Translations under genes and position numbers: made by a program
The notes under the pieces: generated by a model
The model's database searches: none
What the model was told of the DNA's origin: nothing
Seen by the model: only the letters and a program-made list of their open reading frames with translations
Assembly: GCA_018713185.1 (NCBI GenBank)
Contig: DVFQ01000066.1
Location: 1-34,595 of the forward strand
Length of the DNA: 34,595 nt
From: Candidatus Copromonas avistercoris (nom. illeg.)
GTDB lineage: Bacteria; Bacillota; Clostridia; Lachnospirales; Lachnospiraceae
Reading direction: 5' to 3'
Shown here: in pieces, positions 8,126 to 21,200 of the stretch
Layout: each line of letters opens with the position of its first letter
Numbering within the stretch: position 1 is the stretch's first letter

Positions 8126-9001
8126 ATGGGAAATGGATATGTGATGGTAATCGCATCGGCGGTTTTATTTGGGCTGATGCCGCTTTTAGCAAAAGAAATT
8201 TATGCGATGGGCGGCACCGCCCTTTCTTTGTGCGTATATCGCTTTCTGTTTAGTATTCCATTTTTATGCGCGGTGGTAAAGGGAGAAAAGGGACAGACGT
8301 TTTCGATCACAAAAGAGGAAGCGAAAAAGATTTTTATTTTATCACTGGGCTGTGCGGGAACGCCGTTTCTGCTGTTCCAGTCTTATCAGTACATTTCTTC
8401 GGGAATGGCGACGACGATCCACTTTATTTATCCGGTATTGGTTTTGTTTGGAAGCGTTGTGCTGTTCCGGGAAAAATTTACGAAGGTAAAAGCCGTCTGC
8501 GCCGGTCTTTGCGCGGCGGGAATCCTATGCTTTTATACGCCGGGAGAGAAGGCGGGACTGACGGGAATGATTCTGGCCTTCAGCTCCGGGATCACCTATG
8601 CGTTTTATGTCCTTTACTATACGAAAAGCGGTTTGACGGCGCTGGATCCCTATAAGTTAAGTATTTATCTGTCCGCATTTGGGTCGGCTCTTCTTCTGGC
8701 GGCGGCTCTTGCCACAGGGCAGATGGTGATCCGGCTTCCGTTAAAGGCATGGGGGATGATTATTGGCTTTGCTTTTATGGTATCCTTTCTGGCCACTGTA
8801 TTTTTTCAGATTGGCGCGAAGAAGATCGGCCCGGAAAAAGCGTCGCTTCTCAGTACCTTTGAGCCGCTGACCAGTGTTTTGGCGGGCGTCGCTTTCCACG
8901 GCGAGCAGATGACGGGAAAAACAGTTCTTGGCGTCGTATGCATTTTGGCGTCGGTGGTGCTGCTGACGGCCAGCGGGCGGAAGCGGCGGCCGAGGAAGTA
9001 G
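8126..9001 (+). CDS. EamA/DMT-superfamily transporter
   Basis: A drug/metabolite transporter with about ten transmembrane helices in two EamA repeats: first half about 1-135, second about 145-285, with FEPLTSVLAGVAFHGE typical of the second half. Relatives export amino acids, nucleosides or drugs; the substrate here is unknown. Two ATGs compete, at 8120 and 8126. The SD GGAGG (8112-8116) lies 3 nt from the first and 9 nt from the second, so I prefer 8126 (291 aa). It is 47 bp downstream of the zinc-ribbon gene in the same direction, so the two may be cotranscribed. Confidence 0.9.
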   Translation: MGNGYVMVIASAVLFGLMPLLAKEIYAMGGTALSLCVYRFLFSIPFLCAVVKGEKGQTFSITKEEAKKIFILSLGCAGTPFLLFQSYQYISSGMATTIHFIYPVLVLFGSVVLFREKFTKVKAVCAGLCAAGILCFYTPGEKAGLTGMILAFSSGITYAFYVLYYTKSGLTALDPYKLSIYLSAFGSALLLAAALATGQMVIRLPLKAWGMIIGFAFMVSFLATVFFQIGAKKIGPEKASLLSTFEPLTSVLAGVAFHGEQMTGKTVLGVVCILASVVLLTASGRKRRPRK

Positions 9002-9009
9002 AAAAAGAG

Positions 9010-9063
9010 AATTACACCTATTCGGTTTGAAACATTGACAAAACAAACCGAATAGGTGTAATT
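9010..9063. promoter_or_regulatory. Perfect 20-bp inverted repeat over TA promoter (putative operator)
   Basis: The left arm, 9010-9029 (starting AATTACACC), and right arm, 9044-9063, are exact reverse complements separated by 14 nt. The spacer holds TTGACA (9035-9040). The right arm covers TGTAAT (9057-9062) at 16-nt spacing, so the palindrome overlaps the likely promoter. Antitoxins of the RelB/DinJ class are known to bind palindromes at their own promoters, so this is probably the autoregulatory operator. It could also act as a terminator for the EamA gene. The symmetry is seen; the operator role is inferred. Confidence 0.75.
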
Positions 9064-9084
9064 TATATAGTAGGAGGTGAAAAT

Positions 9085-9390
9085 ATGGCGCAAATAACTT
9101 TTAGTGTACGGATGGATGAGACATTAAAACGTCAATTTGATTCTTTATGCGCAGATTTTGGGATGACAGCTTCAACAGCGATTAACGTATTTGCAAAGGC
9201 AGTAATTCGGGAGCGAAGGATTCCATTTGAAATAGCAGCGACGAAAACGGATATGACGCAGGAACAGGCGATACGCGCATTCGAGGCTCTTAGAGAACAG
9301 GCATCTCAAAATTTTCCGGAGGGAATGTCTTTGGAAGAAATAAATGAAGAAATACGCCAGGCCAGATATGGAGAGGAGGCGATAAAGTAA
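9085..9390 (+). CDS. RelB/DinJ-family antitoxin
   Basis: A 101-residue protein with an N-terminal ribbon-helix-helix (about 1-50): a strand AQITFSVRMDE, then FGMTASTAINVFAKAVI, highly typical of DinJ/RelB antitoxins. The charged C-terminal half is where such antitoxins wrap their toxin. TAGGAGG lies 7-8 nt before the ATG. The toxin gene begins one base after the stop. The module is visibly more AT-rich than its neighbours, consistent with horizontal transfer. The family call is strong; the partner is atypical (see next gene). Confidence 0.9.
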   Translation: MAQITFSVRMDETLKRQFDSLCADFGMTASTAINVFAKAVIRERRIPFEIAATKTDMTQEQAIRAFEALREQASQNFPEGMSLEEINEEIRQARYGEEAIK

Positions 9391-9391
9391 A

Positions 9392-9817
9392 ATGCGATGT
9401 AACGCAGTGTTTGACACAAATGTGCTTGTTGCTGCGTTGCTTTCTCCCTATGAAGATTCTGCAACGGTTCAGCTTGTAAAAAGCATGTTTTTCGGAGAAA
9501 TAGTACCGGTTTACAGCAGAGAAATTATGGATGAATACAAAAATGTCCTGTATCGGGAGAAATTTAAATTTGATCCGCTGAAAATTTCATATATCTTATC
9601 TTGGATTGAGAATGTTGGGATCATGACGGTTTCGTTTAACAGCGGCATCGTTCTCCCAGATCCGAAGGATCTGCCGTTTTATGAGGCGATATGTGGAAAC
9701 AGAGAAAACCAGATTTATTTGGTGACTGGTAATTTAAAGCACTTTCCTAAAGACCAATACATCATATCGGCAAGAGAAATGCTCGATATACTGAGAAGAA
9801 AATTTACAGACCATTAG
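9392..9817 (+). CDS. PIN-domain toxin (COG1569-type)
   Basis: A 141-residue PIN-fold protein. Visible acidic site residues are Asp8 in VFDTNVLVAAL, Glu44/Glu48 in YSREIMDEY and the LPDPKDLPF segment (Asp90, Asp93), followed by LVTGNLKHFP (110-119), characteristic of the PIN subgroup annotated as putative toxin-antitoxin toxin. PIN toxins are Mg2+-dependent ribonucleases that cut tRNA, rRNA or mRNA and are neutralised by the adjacent antitoxin. A GAGGAGG site lies within the end of the antitoxin gene, so translation is coupled. The RNA target is unknown. Confidence 0.88.
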   Translation: MRCNAVFDTNVLVAALLSPYEDSATVQLVKSMFFGEIVPVYSREIMDEYKNVLYREKFKFDPLKISYILSWIENVGIMTVSFNSGIVLPDPKDLPFYEAICGNRENQIYLVTGNLKHFPKDQYIISAREMLDILRRKFTDH

Positions 9818-9854
9818 GGCTATTATAAATAGGCAAACTATGGATTGCTCCAAG

Positions 9855-9911
9855 ACAAAGAAAACCGCCTGCCTCACGGACCGATCGACTCGGCCGTCAG
9901 GACAGGCGGTT
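9855..9911 (-). terminator. Intrinsic terminator of the hydrogenase operon
   Basis: Reading the minus strand, AACCGCCTG pairs with CAGGCGGTT (9903-9911 and 9863-9871), followed by TTTTCTTTG. It is 30 nt beyond the hydA stop. Read from the plus strand it may also weakly stop toxin transcripts, although only a short TTTT follows on that side. Confidence 0.85.
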
Positions 9912-9940
9912 CGGATTTTCATAGGAGAAGCCAGCTTAAC

Positions 9941-11650
9941 TTAATCCTGCCCGGCTGCTCCATAATGAACGTGCAGCAGCTCATGAGCCCGGTATTTCAA
10001 GAGGCCGTCCTCATAAAGCTGCATGACGACGGGGTTCTCGTCGGAGCGCTTGACCAGGGCGCCTTTGTCGGCGGTGTAGAGTCCTTGGGAGCGCTTGACC
10101 TTATCGGCCATGAAGCCTTCGGGCTGTCCCGCTCCTCCGATACAGCCGGTGGGGCAGGCCATTACTTCGACAAAGTCGAAATGCTCTTCGCCGCTCTCAA
10201 TGAGCCGGATCAGATTTTCGGCGTTGCCCAGTCCGCTGACCACGGCGGCATGGACGGTGCGTCCGCCGATTTCAATGGAAAACTTCTTGGTTCCCTCAAC
10301 ACCCCGGACGCCGGAATACTGGATCTCCTGCAGCGCCGCGTTGGTTCTGGCGGCAAGCCGTCTTAAGGCGGCTTCCATAACGCCGCCGCTGGCGCCGAAA
10401 ATCAAGCCGCCGCCGGAACGGATGGAGAAGGGCATATCGGGAGCCATCGGCTCTAACTCCGGGAACTGGATTCCCAGCTCGCGGATCATGGAGGCCAGTT
10501 CCTTGGTGGTAATCACCGCGTCGATATCCGGCTTTCCGTCCCGGATAAATTCTTTTCTGCCGGCTTCCATCTTTTTGGCGGTGCAGGGCATGATCGCCAC
10601 ATTATAGGTTTCCAGACCGCATTCCTCGTCGGAGGGTTTATAGTATTCCTTTAAAACCGCGCCGAACATTTCCATAGGCGACTTGCTGGTGGAGATGTAG
10701 GGCATCAGCTCCGGATATTTTGTTTCCGCGAAGCGGACCCAGGCCGGGCAGCAGGAGGTAAAGAGGGGATATTTCCGTTCCCCGCCCTTTTCCAGGATCC
10801 CCGCCAGCTCGTTGGTCTCTTCGATAATGGTCATATCGGCGCTGACACTGGTATCAAAGGCCAGATCGAAGCCGATCATATGCAGAGCGGCATAGATCTT
10901 TCCGATGGTATTTTCGCCGGGAGCCATGCCGAATTCCTCACCCAGGGCTACCCGCACGGCCGGAGCCACCTGGGCGATGACCCGTTTTTTCGGATCGTAG
11001 ATGGCTTTCCAAACGTCGGCGATGCTCTTTCGAATGGTGATCGCTCCCGTCGGGCAGACGGCGGCGCATTGGCCGCAGTTGACGCATTCCGTTTCCGCCA
11101 GCTTCCGGTTAAAGGCGGGAGACACAATCACGTTGGCCCCCCGGTTGACGAAATCAATGGCACCCACATGCTGGATCTCGCTGCACATCCGGACGCAGTC
11201 GCCGCAGAGGATGCATTTGTTCATGTTGCGGACGATGGCCGGCGACGAGTCGTCGATGGGATAATCCGGCCGGTTATTTTTAAAGCGGATATGATCCAGG
11301 CCGAACCGGCGGGCCAGAAACTGCAGCTGGCATTTCTGGTTTTTCTCACAGACCGTGCAGTCCCGGCAGTGGGAGGCCAAAAGCAGTTCCAGGATCATCT
11401 TCCTGTGGTGGTGAAGCTTAGGTGTGTTGGTGCGGATCACCATTTTGTCCTTGGGAGGCGTGGAGCAGGAAGCGATAATGTTTCCTCGCTCATCCTCCAC
11501 CATGCACATCCGGCACGCGCCGTAAATGGACAGATCCGTATAGTAGCAGAAGGTCGGGATCGTAATGCCGACTTTCCGGATTACCTGTAAAATGTTCTTT
11601 TCATCCGTAAACTCCGCGCGGAGCCCGTCAATCATCATATATTTTGCCAT
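9941..11650 (-). CDS. hydA: [FeFe] hydrogenase catalytic subunit HydA
   Basis: Reduces protons to H2 at the H-cluster. In its 569 aa: an N-terminal [2Fe-2S] domain (Cys35, 46, 49, 62), a His-Cys3 [4Fe-4S] site (His94, Cys98, 101, 107), two [4Fe-4S] ferredoxin motifs (Cys146/149/152/156 and 189/192/195/199) and the H-cluster domain with L1 TSCCPAW (298-304), L2 MPCTAKK (355-361) and L3 ACPTGCIGGAGQP (498-510). Size and cysteine numbering closely match the clostridial CpI type. L1 has Ala where CpI has Gly. The start, 12 bp after hydB, has AGGAGGG overlapping the hydB stop. With HydB and HydC it should form a soluble trimer coupling NADH and reduced ferredoxin to H2. Maturases HydEFG are not in the window. 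Confidence 0.96.
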   Translation of the reverse strand: MAKYMMIDGLRAEFTDEKNILQVIRKVGITIPTFCYYTDLSIYGACRMCMVEDERGNIIASCSTPPKDKMVIRTNTPKLHHHRKMILELLLASHCRDCTVCEKNQKCQLQFLARRFGLDHIRFKNNRPDYPIDDSSPAIVRNMNKCILCGDCVRMCSEIQHVGAIDFVNRGANVIVSPAFNRKLAETECVNCGQCAAVCPTGAITIRKSIADVWKAIYDPKKRVIAQVAPAVRVALGEEFGMAPGENTIGKIYAALHMIGFDLAFDTSVSADMTIIEETNELAGILEKGGERKYPLFTSCCPAWVRFAETKYPELMPYISTSKSPMEMFGAVLKEYYKPSDEECGLETYNVAIMPCTAKKMEAGRKEFIRDGKPDIDAVITTKELASMIRELGIQFPELEPMAPDMPFSIRSGGGLIFGASGGVMEAALRRLAARTNAALQEIQYSGVRGVEGTKKFSIEIGGRTVHAAVVSGLGNAENLIRLIESGEEHFDFVEVMACPTGCIGGAGQPEGFMADKVKRSQGLYTADKGALVKRSDENPVVMQLYEDGLLKYRAHELLHVHYGAAGQD

Positions 11651-11662
11651 GGCGTATCCCTC

Positions 11663-13561
11663 CTATCCTTCCTTTACCGCTCCGAAGGGACAGCCCTCCA
11701 GGCAGGCACGGCATTTGATGCATTTGTCCGGATCGATCACATGAGGCTTCTTTACGGAGCCGGTAATGGCGCCTACAGGACACATCCGGGCGCACTTGGT
11801 ACAGCCCCGGCAAAGCTCGGGATCGATGGAAAGGGTGATCAGGGCCTTGCATTGGCCGGCGGGACATTTTTTATCCACCACATGGGCTATATACTCGTCG
11901 CGGAAATATTTTAGGGTGCTGCTGACCGGCGACGGCGCGGATTTTCCCAGTCCGCAGAGGGCCGTCTCAGAAATCGTAGAGGACAGATCCTCCAAAAGCT
12001 CGATATGTTCCACGGTTCCCCGGCCTTCGACGATATCCGTCAAAAGTTCCAGCATCCGCTTGGTGCCCTCGCGGCAGGGAACGCACTTTCCGCAGGATTC
12101 GTTCTGCGTGAAGTTCATAAAGAATCTGGCTACTTCCACCATGCAGCTCTGGTCGTTCATGACCACCAGTCCGCCGGAGCCGATCATCGCGCCTACTTTT
12201 TTTAAGGAATCGAAGTCCAGATGGATGTCCAGATGATCCTCGGTAGCGCTGATGCAGAGACAGCCGCCGGAGGGGCCGCCGATCTGGACGGCTTTGAAAT
12301 TCCCGCCCTTTACGCCGCCTCCGATATCAAAGATGATCTTTCTTAAGGTGGTGCCCATGGGAACCTCAATGAGGCCAGTGTTGTTGACGTTGCCGGTGAG
12401 GGCGAAGGCCTTGGTGCCATGGTTGTTTTCCGGACCGATGGTCTGATACCAGGCGGCGCCCCGGTTGATGATGGGTGCCACGTTGCAGTAGGTTTCTACA
12501 TTATTTAATACGGTGGGTTTATCGAAAAGACCGTGTTCCACCGTTCTGGGCGGTTTTACCCGGGGCATTCCCCGGTTCCCTTCGATGGAAGCCGTAAGGG
12601 CGCTGCCTTCTCCGCAGACGAAGGCTCCGGCTCCCTGGCTGATCTTGATATCGAAATCAAAACCGGAATTTAAGATATTGGTACCCAGAAGCCCCCGCTC
12701 TCTGGCCTTTTCAATGGCGGTGGTCAGCCGTTCTACGGCTAAAGGATACTCGGCCCGCACATAAATGTAGCCGTGATGCGCCTGGGTGGCGATGCCGGCG
12801 ATCATCATGCCTTCGATGACCCGGTGGGGATCGCCTTCCATCATGGAACGGTCCATGAACGCGCCGGGGTCGCCTTCATCGCCGTTGCAGACGATGTACT
12901 TTTCCGGCTCCGTCTGGCGAAGCACCTGTTCCCATTTCTTTCCGGTGGGGAAGCCGGCGCCTCCGCGTCCCCGCAGCCCGGCGTCGGATACCTCTTTTAC
13001 GATTTCCTCCGGCGTCATATCAAACAGGGCCTTGGCGACGGCGCTGTAGCCGCCGACGGCGATGTATTCTACGATGGACTCGGCGTTGATATGGCCGCAG
13101 TGCTCCAGGGCCACCCGCATCTGCTGCTTATAAAAAGGAATGTCATCCTGCCGCTCGTAGGGGACTCCGTCCTTATCCCGGTAGACCAGCCGGTCCACTA
13201 CCGTATCGCCCAGAATGCTCTTTTCAATAATTTCCTCGCAGTCCTCCGGCTTTACCTTAATATAGAGCCAGCCCATGGGTTCGATCCTAAGGAGCGGGCC
13301 CATCTCGCAGAAGCCGTGGCAGCCGCTCTTTTTTAGGCCGACGGTATTGTCGTGGGGTTCCTTCTCCAGCTTGACCGCGCAGTGGATCCCCTGTTCTTCC
13401 ATTAATTCCTTCATCCGGTCATAGATCTTTAAAGAGCCGCCGGCGACGCAGCCGGTTCCGCCGCAGATCAAGATCTGCTTTTTTTGAGCGTTCAGCGCTT
13501 TGCGATATTCTTCCCGCTTCTGTTCCAGCTCTTCTCTTGTATGGATTTTCGTTACGCTCAT
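11663..13561 (-). CDS. hydB: NADH-dependent hydrogenase subunit HydB (NuoF-like)
   Basis: The flavin and NADH-binding subunit of the trimeric hydrogenase, 632 aa from ATG 13561. Domains: an N-terminal thioredoxin-like [2Fe-2S] module (ICGGTGC, Cys33/38, then Cys81/85), the NuoF-like FMN/NADH domain with GRGGAGFPTGKKW (198-210) and GDEGDPGAFMDR (227-238), a SLBB region, the NuoF [4Fe-4S] site ESCGKCVPCREG (Cys490/493/496 plus Cys536), and a C-terminal two-cluster ferredoxin (Cys584/587/590/594 and 614/617/620/624). The start is favoured over an upstream in-frame extension because AAGGAGGG precedes it and ATG overlaps the hydC stop as ATGA (13558-13561). This domain set is the one found in electron-bifurcating HydABC enzymes. 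Confidence 0.95.
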   Translation of the reverse strand: MSVTKIHTREELEQKREEYRKALNAQKKQILICGGTGCVAGGSLKIYDRMKELMEEQGIHCAVKLEKEPHDNTVGLKKSGCHGFCEMGPLLRIEPMGWLYIKVKPEDCEEIIEKSILGDTVVDRLVYRDKDGVPYERQDDIPFYKQQMRVALEHCGHINAESIVEYIAVGGYSAVAKALFDMTPEEIVKEVSDAGLRGRGGAGFPTGKKWEQVLRQTEPEKYIVCNGDEGDPGAFMDRSMMEGDPHRVIEGMMIAGIATQAHHGYIYVRAEYPLAVERLTTAIEKARERGLLGTNILNSGFDFDIKISQGAGAFVCGEGSALTASIEGNRGMPRVKPPRTVEHGLFDKPTVLNNVETYCNVAPIINRGAAWYQTIGPENNHGTKAFALTGNVNNTGLIEVPMGTTLRKIIFDIGGGVKGGNFKAVQIGGPSGGCLCISATEDHLDIHLDFDSLKKVGAMIGSGGLVVMNDQSCMVEVARFFMNFTQNESCGKCVPCREGTKRMLELLTDIVEGRGTVEHIELLEDLSSTISETALCGLGKSAPSPVSSTLKYFRDEYIAHVVDKKCPAGQCKALITLSIDPELCRGCTKCARMCPVGAITGSVKKPHVIDPDKCIKCRACLEGCPFGAVKEG

Positions 13562-14043
13562 GGACAGAGGCCCTCCTTCTTGCGGATGTCTTCGATGATC
13601 TCTCTTGCCTTCTCCGGGGTCATGGCCGGATGGACATGGTCGTTGACGGTACATACCGGCGCCAGTCCGCAGGCGCCCAGGCAGGATACGGTTTCCACCG
13701 TAAACAGCATGTCATCGGTCGTCGGTTTCTTTTCGGTAACGCCTAAAATGCTTCGGATCTCCTCCAGAATGGGGACCGATTTTCTTACATGGCAGGCGGT
13801 TCCGTCACAGATTTTAATAATGTATTTTCCCTTTGGCTCCAGGGAAAAATTCTCATAAAAGGTAGCGACTCCATAAATTTTCGCTTCGCTGATCCCAAGC
13901 TTTTTCGCGGTATAGATCAGGGCGTCCTGGGGGAGATAGTGATATTCCTTCTGGATATCCTGCATGATGCCGATGACGAGAGTCGGGTCGTAATCATGGG
14001 CCTTCAGGATCCGGTCAAGGGTCTCGAGGTTAATCTGTGCCAA
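13558..14043 (-). CDS. hydC: NADH-dependent hydrogenase subunit HydC (NuoE-like)
   Basis: A NuoE-type thioredoxin-fold [2Fe-2S] subunit. Ligands are Cys79 and Cys84 (CDGTAC) and Cys121 and Cys125 (CLGAC). I place the start at a TTG (14043), giving MAQINLETLD and 161 aa, the usual length for the family, because AAAGGAG lies 8 nt upstream. The frame stays open to 14202 and offers an ATG at 14127, but the added residues look unlike the family and that ATG has a poorly spaced SD. It is the first gene of hydC-hydB-hydA, which reads away from rpoB. It passes electrons between HydB and HydA. Confidence 0.93.
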   Translation of the reverse strand: MAQINLETLDRILKAHDYDPTLVIGIMQDIQKEYHYLPQDALIYTAKKLGISEAKIYGVATFYENFSLEPKGKYIIKICDGTACHVRKSVPILEEIRSILGVTEKKPTTDDMLFTVETVSCLGACGLAPVCTVNDHVHPAMTPEKAREIIEDIRKKEGLCP

Positions 14044-14191
14044 GCTAACAGCTCCTTTCTTGATTTTTACGGCGCCGGGGCGGGGGTTCCCTGAATTGCG
14101 GCCGTTTTGCCTGGAGGGAGTTGACATCTCTCCAGCCTCGTATTCGTTAATTTTACCACAAGAAACTGGATTTACACAAGATGGTTTGTAC

Positions 14192-14197
14192 ATTATA
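14192..14197 (-). promoter_or_regulatory. Probable -10 of hydCBA promoter
   Basis: The minus strand reads TATAAT within TTTATAATGTAC. No good -35 is seen at 16-18 nt, only TTTCCC-like bases. It is about 150 nt upstream of the TTG start of hydC, implying a leader. A weak -35 could mean an activator or redox regulator is needed. Confidence 0.45.
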
Positions 14198-14272
14198 AAC
14201 AAAAGTTAAACATGGGGAAAAGGATAGAATCTTCATTTTTGGAAAGAAACTGGAAAATAGAAAGAAATTTCC

Positions 14273-14301
14273 TTGACTTATTGATTTTACTGTGATAAGA
14301 T
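14273..14301 (+). promoter_or_regulatory. Promoter of rpoBC
   Basis: TTGACT (14273-14278), 17-nt spacer, TAAGAT (14296-14301). It lies about 95 nt upstream of the rpoB start. rpoB therefore appears to be transcribed from its own promoter rather than from rplJL. Confidence 0.78.
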
Positions 14302-14396
14302 GAGAAATGCACTATTGTGGTATCATGTGCCTTATGGTACCATTATGCCCAAAAACAGGATTGAATATAGAGAAAGAAAACAGGGGTGAAACGTCA

Positions 14397-18272
<3,876 letters not shown>

Positions 18273-18294
18273 TAAATAGAAGGGAGTACCGTTC

Positions 18295-21200
18295 ATGCCT
18301 GAGATAAATGAAACGTATCAGCCGATGACCTTTGACGCGATCCGGATCGGACTTGCTTCATCGGAAAAGATTCTTGAATGGTCCCACGGCGAGGTTAAAA
18401 AACCGGAAACCATCAACTACAGGACATTGAAGCCGGAGAAAGACGGCCTGTACTGCGAGCGGATTTTCGGACCCACCAAGGACTGGGAGTGCCATTGCGG
18501 AAAGTACAAGAAAATCAGATATAAAGGCGTGATCTGTGACCGCTGCGGCGTTGAGGTTACCAAATCCAGCGTCCGCCGTGAGCGTATCGGCCACATTGCC
18601 CTGGCGGCTCCGGTTTCCCATATCTGGTATTTCAAGGGGATCCCCAGCCGGATGGGACTGATCCTGGATATTTCTCCGAGAGTGTTGGAGAAGGTCCTGT
18701 ACTTTGCTTCCTATATTGTTCTGGATCCCGGAACCACCGGCCTGCAGTTAAAGCAGGTGCTGTCCGAGAAGGAGTACCGGGACGCCGTTGAGAAATACGG
18801 CTACGGCACCTTCCGGGTTGGAATGGGCGCCGAGGCGATCCAGGAGCTTCTTAAGAATATCGATCTGGAAAAGGATTCCGCCGAGTTAAGGAAGGCGCTT
18901 CAGGAGTCCACGGGCCAGAAGCGGGCGCGGATCATTAAGCGCCTGGAGGTAGTAGACGCCTTCCGCAATTCCGGAAACAAGCCGGAATGGATGATCATGA
19001 ATGTAATTCCGGTGATCCCGCCGGATATCCGTCCCATGGTACAGTTGGACGGCGGCCGGTTCGCCACCTCCGACTTAAACGACCTGTACCGTCGGATCAT
19101 CAACCGGAACAACCGTCTCGCCAGACTCCTTGAGCTGGGAGCGCCGGATATCATTGTCCGCAACGAGAAGCGGATGCTTCAGGAGGCGGTGGACGCCCTG
19201 ATCGACAACGGAAGACGGGGACGGCCGGTAACCGGTCCCGGAAACCGCGCCTTAAAGTCCCTTTCCGATATGTTAAAGGGAAAACAGGGCCGCTTCCGTC
19301 AGAACCTTCTGGGAAAACGAGTGGACTACTCGGGACGTTCCGTTATCGTTGTAGGACCGGAATTAAAGATCTATCAGTGCGGTCTTCCCAAGGAAATGGC
19401 CATCGAGCTGTTCAAGCCCTTTGTTATGAAGGAACTGGTAGCCAACGGAACCGCCCATAACATTAAAAACGCGAAAAAGATGGTGGAGCGCCTGCAGACC
19501 GAGGTCTGGGACGTGCTGGAGGATGTAATTAAAGAGCATCCCGTTATGCTAAACCGTGCTCCTACGCTGCACCGTCTGGGAATCCAGGCCTTTGAGCCGA
19601 TCCTGGTAGAAGGAAAGGCGATCAAGCTCCATCCGCTGGTATGTACGGCTTTTAACGCCGACTTCGACGGCGACCAGATGGCGGTTCATCTTCCGCTTTC
19701 CATGGAGGCTCAGGCAGAGTGCCGGTTCCTGCTCTTATCGCCCAACAACCTGTTGAAGCCCTCCGACGGCGGCCCGGTTGCGGTTCCGTCTCAGGATATG
19801 GTTCTCGGTATTTACTACCTGACCCAGGAGCGTCCGGGAGACAAGGGAGAAGGCAAGTTCTTCAAGAGCCCCAACGAGGCGATCCTCGCCTATGAGAACG
19901 GAGTCGTAACGCTCCATGCCCGGATCAAGGTTCGGGTAACCAAGACCATGCCCGACGGCACGGTAAAGAGCGGAATCATCGACACGACGGTGGGACGGAT
20001 CCTCTTTAACGAGATTATCCCGCAGGATCTGGGCTTTGTGGACCGTTCCATTCCTGGAAACGAGCTGAAGCCGGAAATCGACTTCCTGGTAAAGAAAAAA
20101 CAGTTAAAGCAGATCCTGGAGAAGGTTATCAATACCCACGGCGCGATCCAGACCGCCGTTACCCTGGACGATATCAAGGCCATCGGCTATAAATATTCCA
20201 CCCGGGCGGCGATGACGGTTTCTATTTCCGATATGACTGTTCCGGAAACGAAGAAGCAGCTTCTGGCGGACGCGGAAGCGACGGTGGATAAGATTTCCAG
20301 AAACTTCCGCCGCGGTTTGATCACCGAGGAGGAGCGCTATAAAGAAGTGATCGATACCTGGAAGGCCACCGACGACCAGCTGACCCACGACCTGCTGACA
20401 GGTCTTGATAAATACAACAACATCTTCATGATGGCGGACTCCGGAGCCCGAGGCTCCGATAAGCAGATCAAGCAGTTGGCCGGAATGCGCGGACTGATGG
20501 CGGATACGACGGGACATACCATCGAGCTTCCGATCAAGTCCAATTTCCGTGAGGGACTGGACGTACTGGAATACTTCATTTCCGCTCACGGCGCCAGAAA
20601 GGGTCTGTCCGATACGGCCCTTCGTACGGCGGACTCCGGTTATCTGACGAGACGTCTGGTAGACGTATCCCAGGATCTGATCATCCGGGAAACCGACTGC
20701 TGCGAGGGCAAGGGCGATATCCCGTATATGGAGATCACCGGCTTCTCCGATGGAAAAGAAACCATCGAGAGCCTGGAGGAGCGTCTCACAGGAAGATATA
20801 TTGCCGAAACCATTACGGATCCCGATACGGGAGAAGTGGTGGTGAAAGCCAACCATATGTGTACGCCTAAGCGCGCGGCCGCTGTGGTCAAGGTTCTGGA
20901 GAAGCTGGGACGGAATTCCGTAAAGATCCGTACCGTTCTTACCTGTAAGTGCCACATCGGCGTCTGCGCCAAGTGCTACGGCGCCAACATGGCGACGGGC
21001 CAGCCGGTCCAGGTCGGCGAGGCGGTCGGCATTATCGCCGCTCAGTCCATCGGTGAGCCGGGTACTCAGCTGACCATGCGTACCTTCCATACCGGCGGCG
21101 TGGCCGGCGGCGACATCACACAGGGTCTTCCCCGTGTCGAGGAGCTGTTTGAGGCCAGACGGCCCAAGGGACTGGCGATCATCGCTGAGTTCGGCGGCGT

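Larger units (their letters stand above)
14044..14396. other. Divergent intergenic region between hydC and rpoB
   Basis: About 350 nt without a gene. It holds the leftward hydrogenase promoter region (-10 near 14192-14197), the rightward rpoB promoter (14273-14301) and a leader hairpin before rpoB: GGTATCAT (14319-14326) pairs with ATGGTACC (14334-14341), counting one G-U wobble. The open frame extending rpoB upstream to 14307 lacks an SD and is not counted as coding. Confidence 0.8.

Noticed and set aside
14307-14396. N-terminal extension of RpoB from ATG 14307
   Set aside because: No SD, lies just after the -10 of the promoter, and the extension is unlike any RpoB N terminus; ATG 14397 has an SD.
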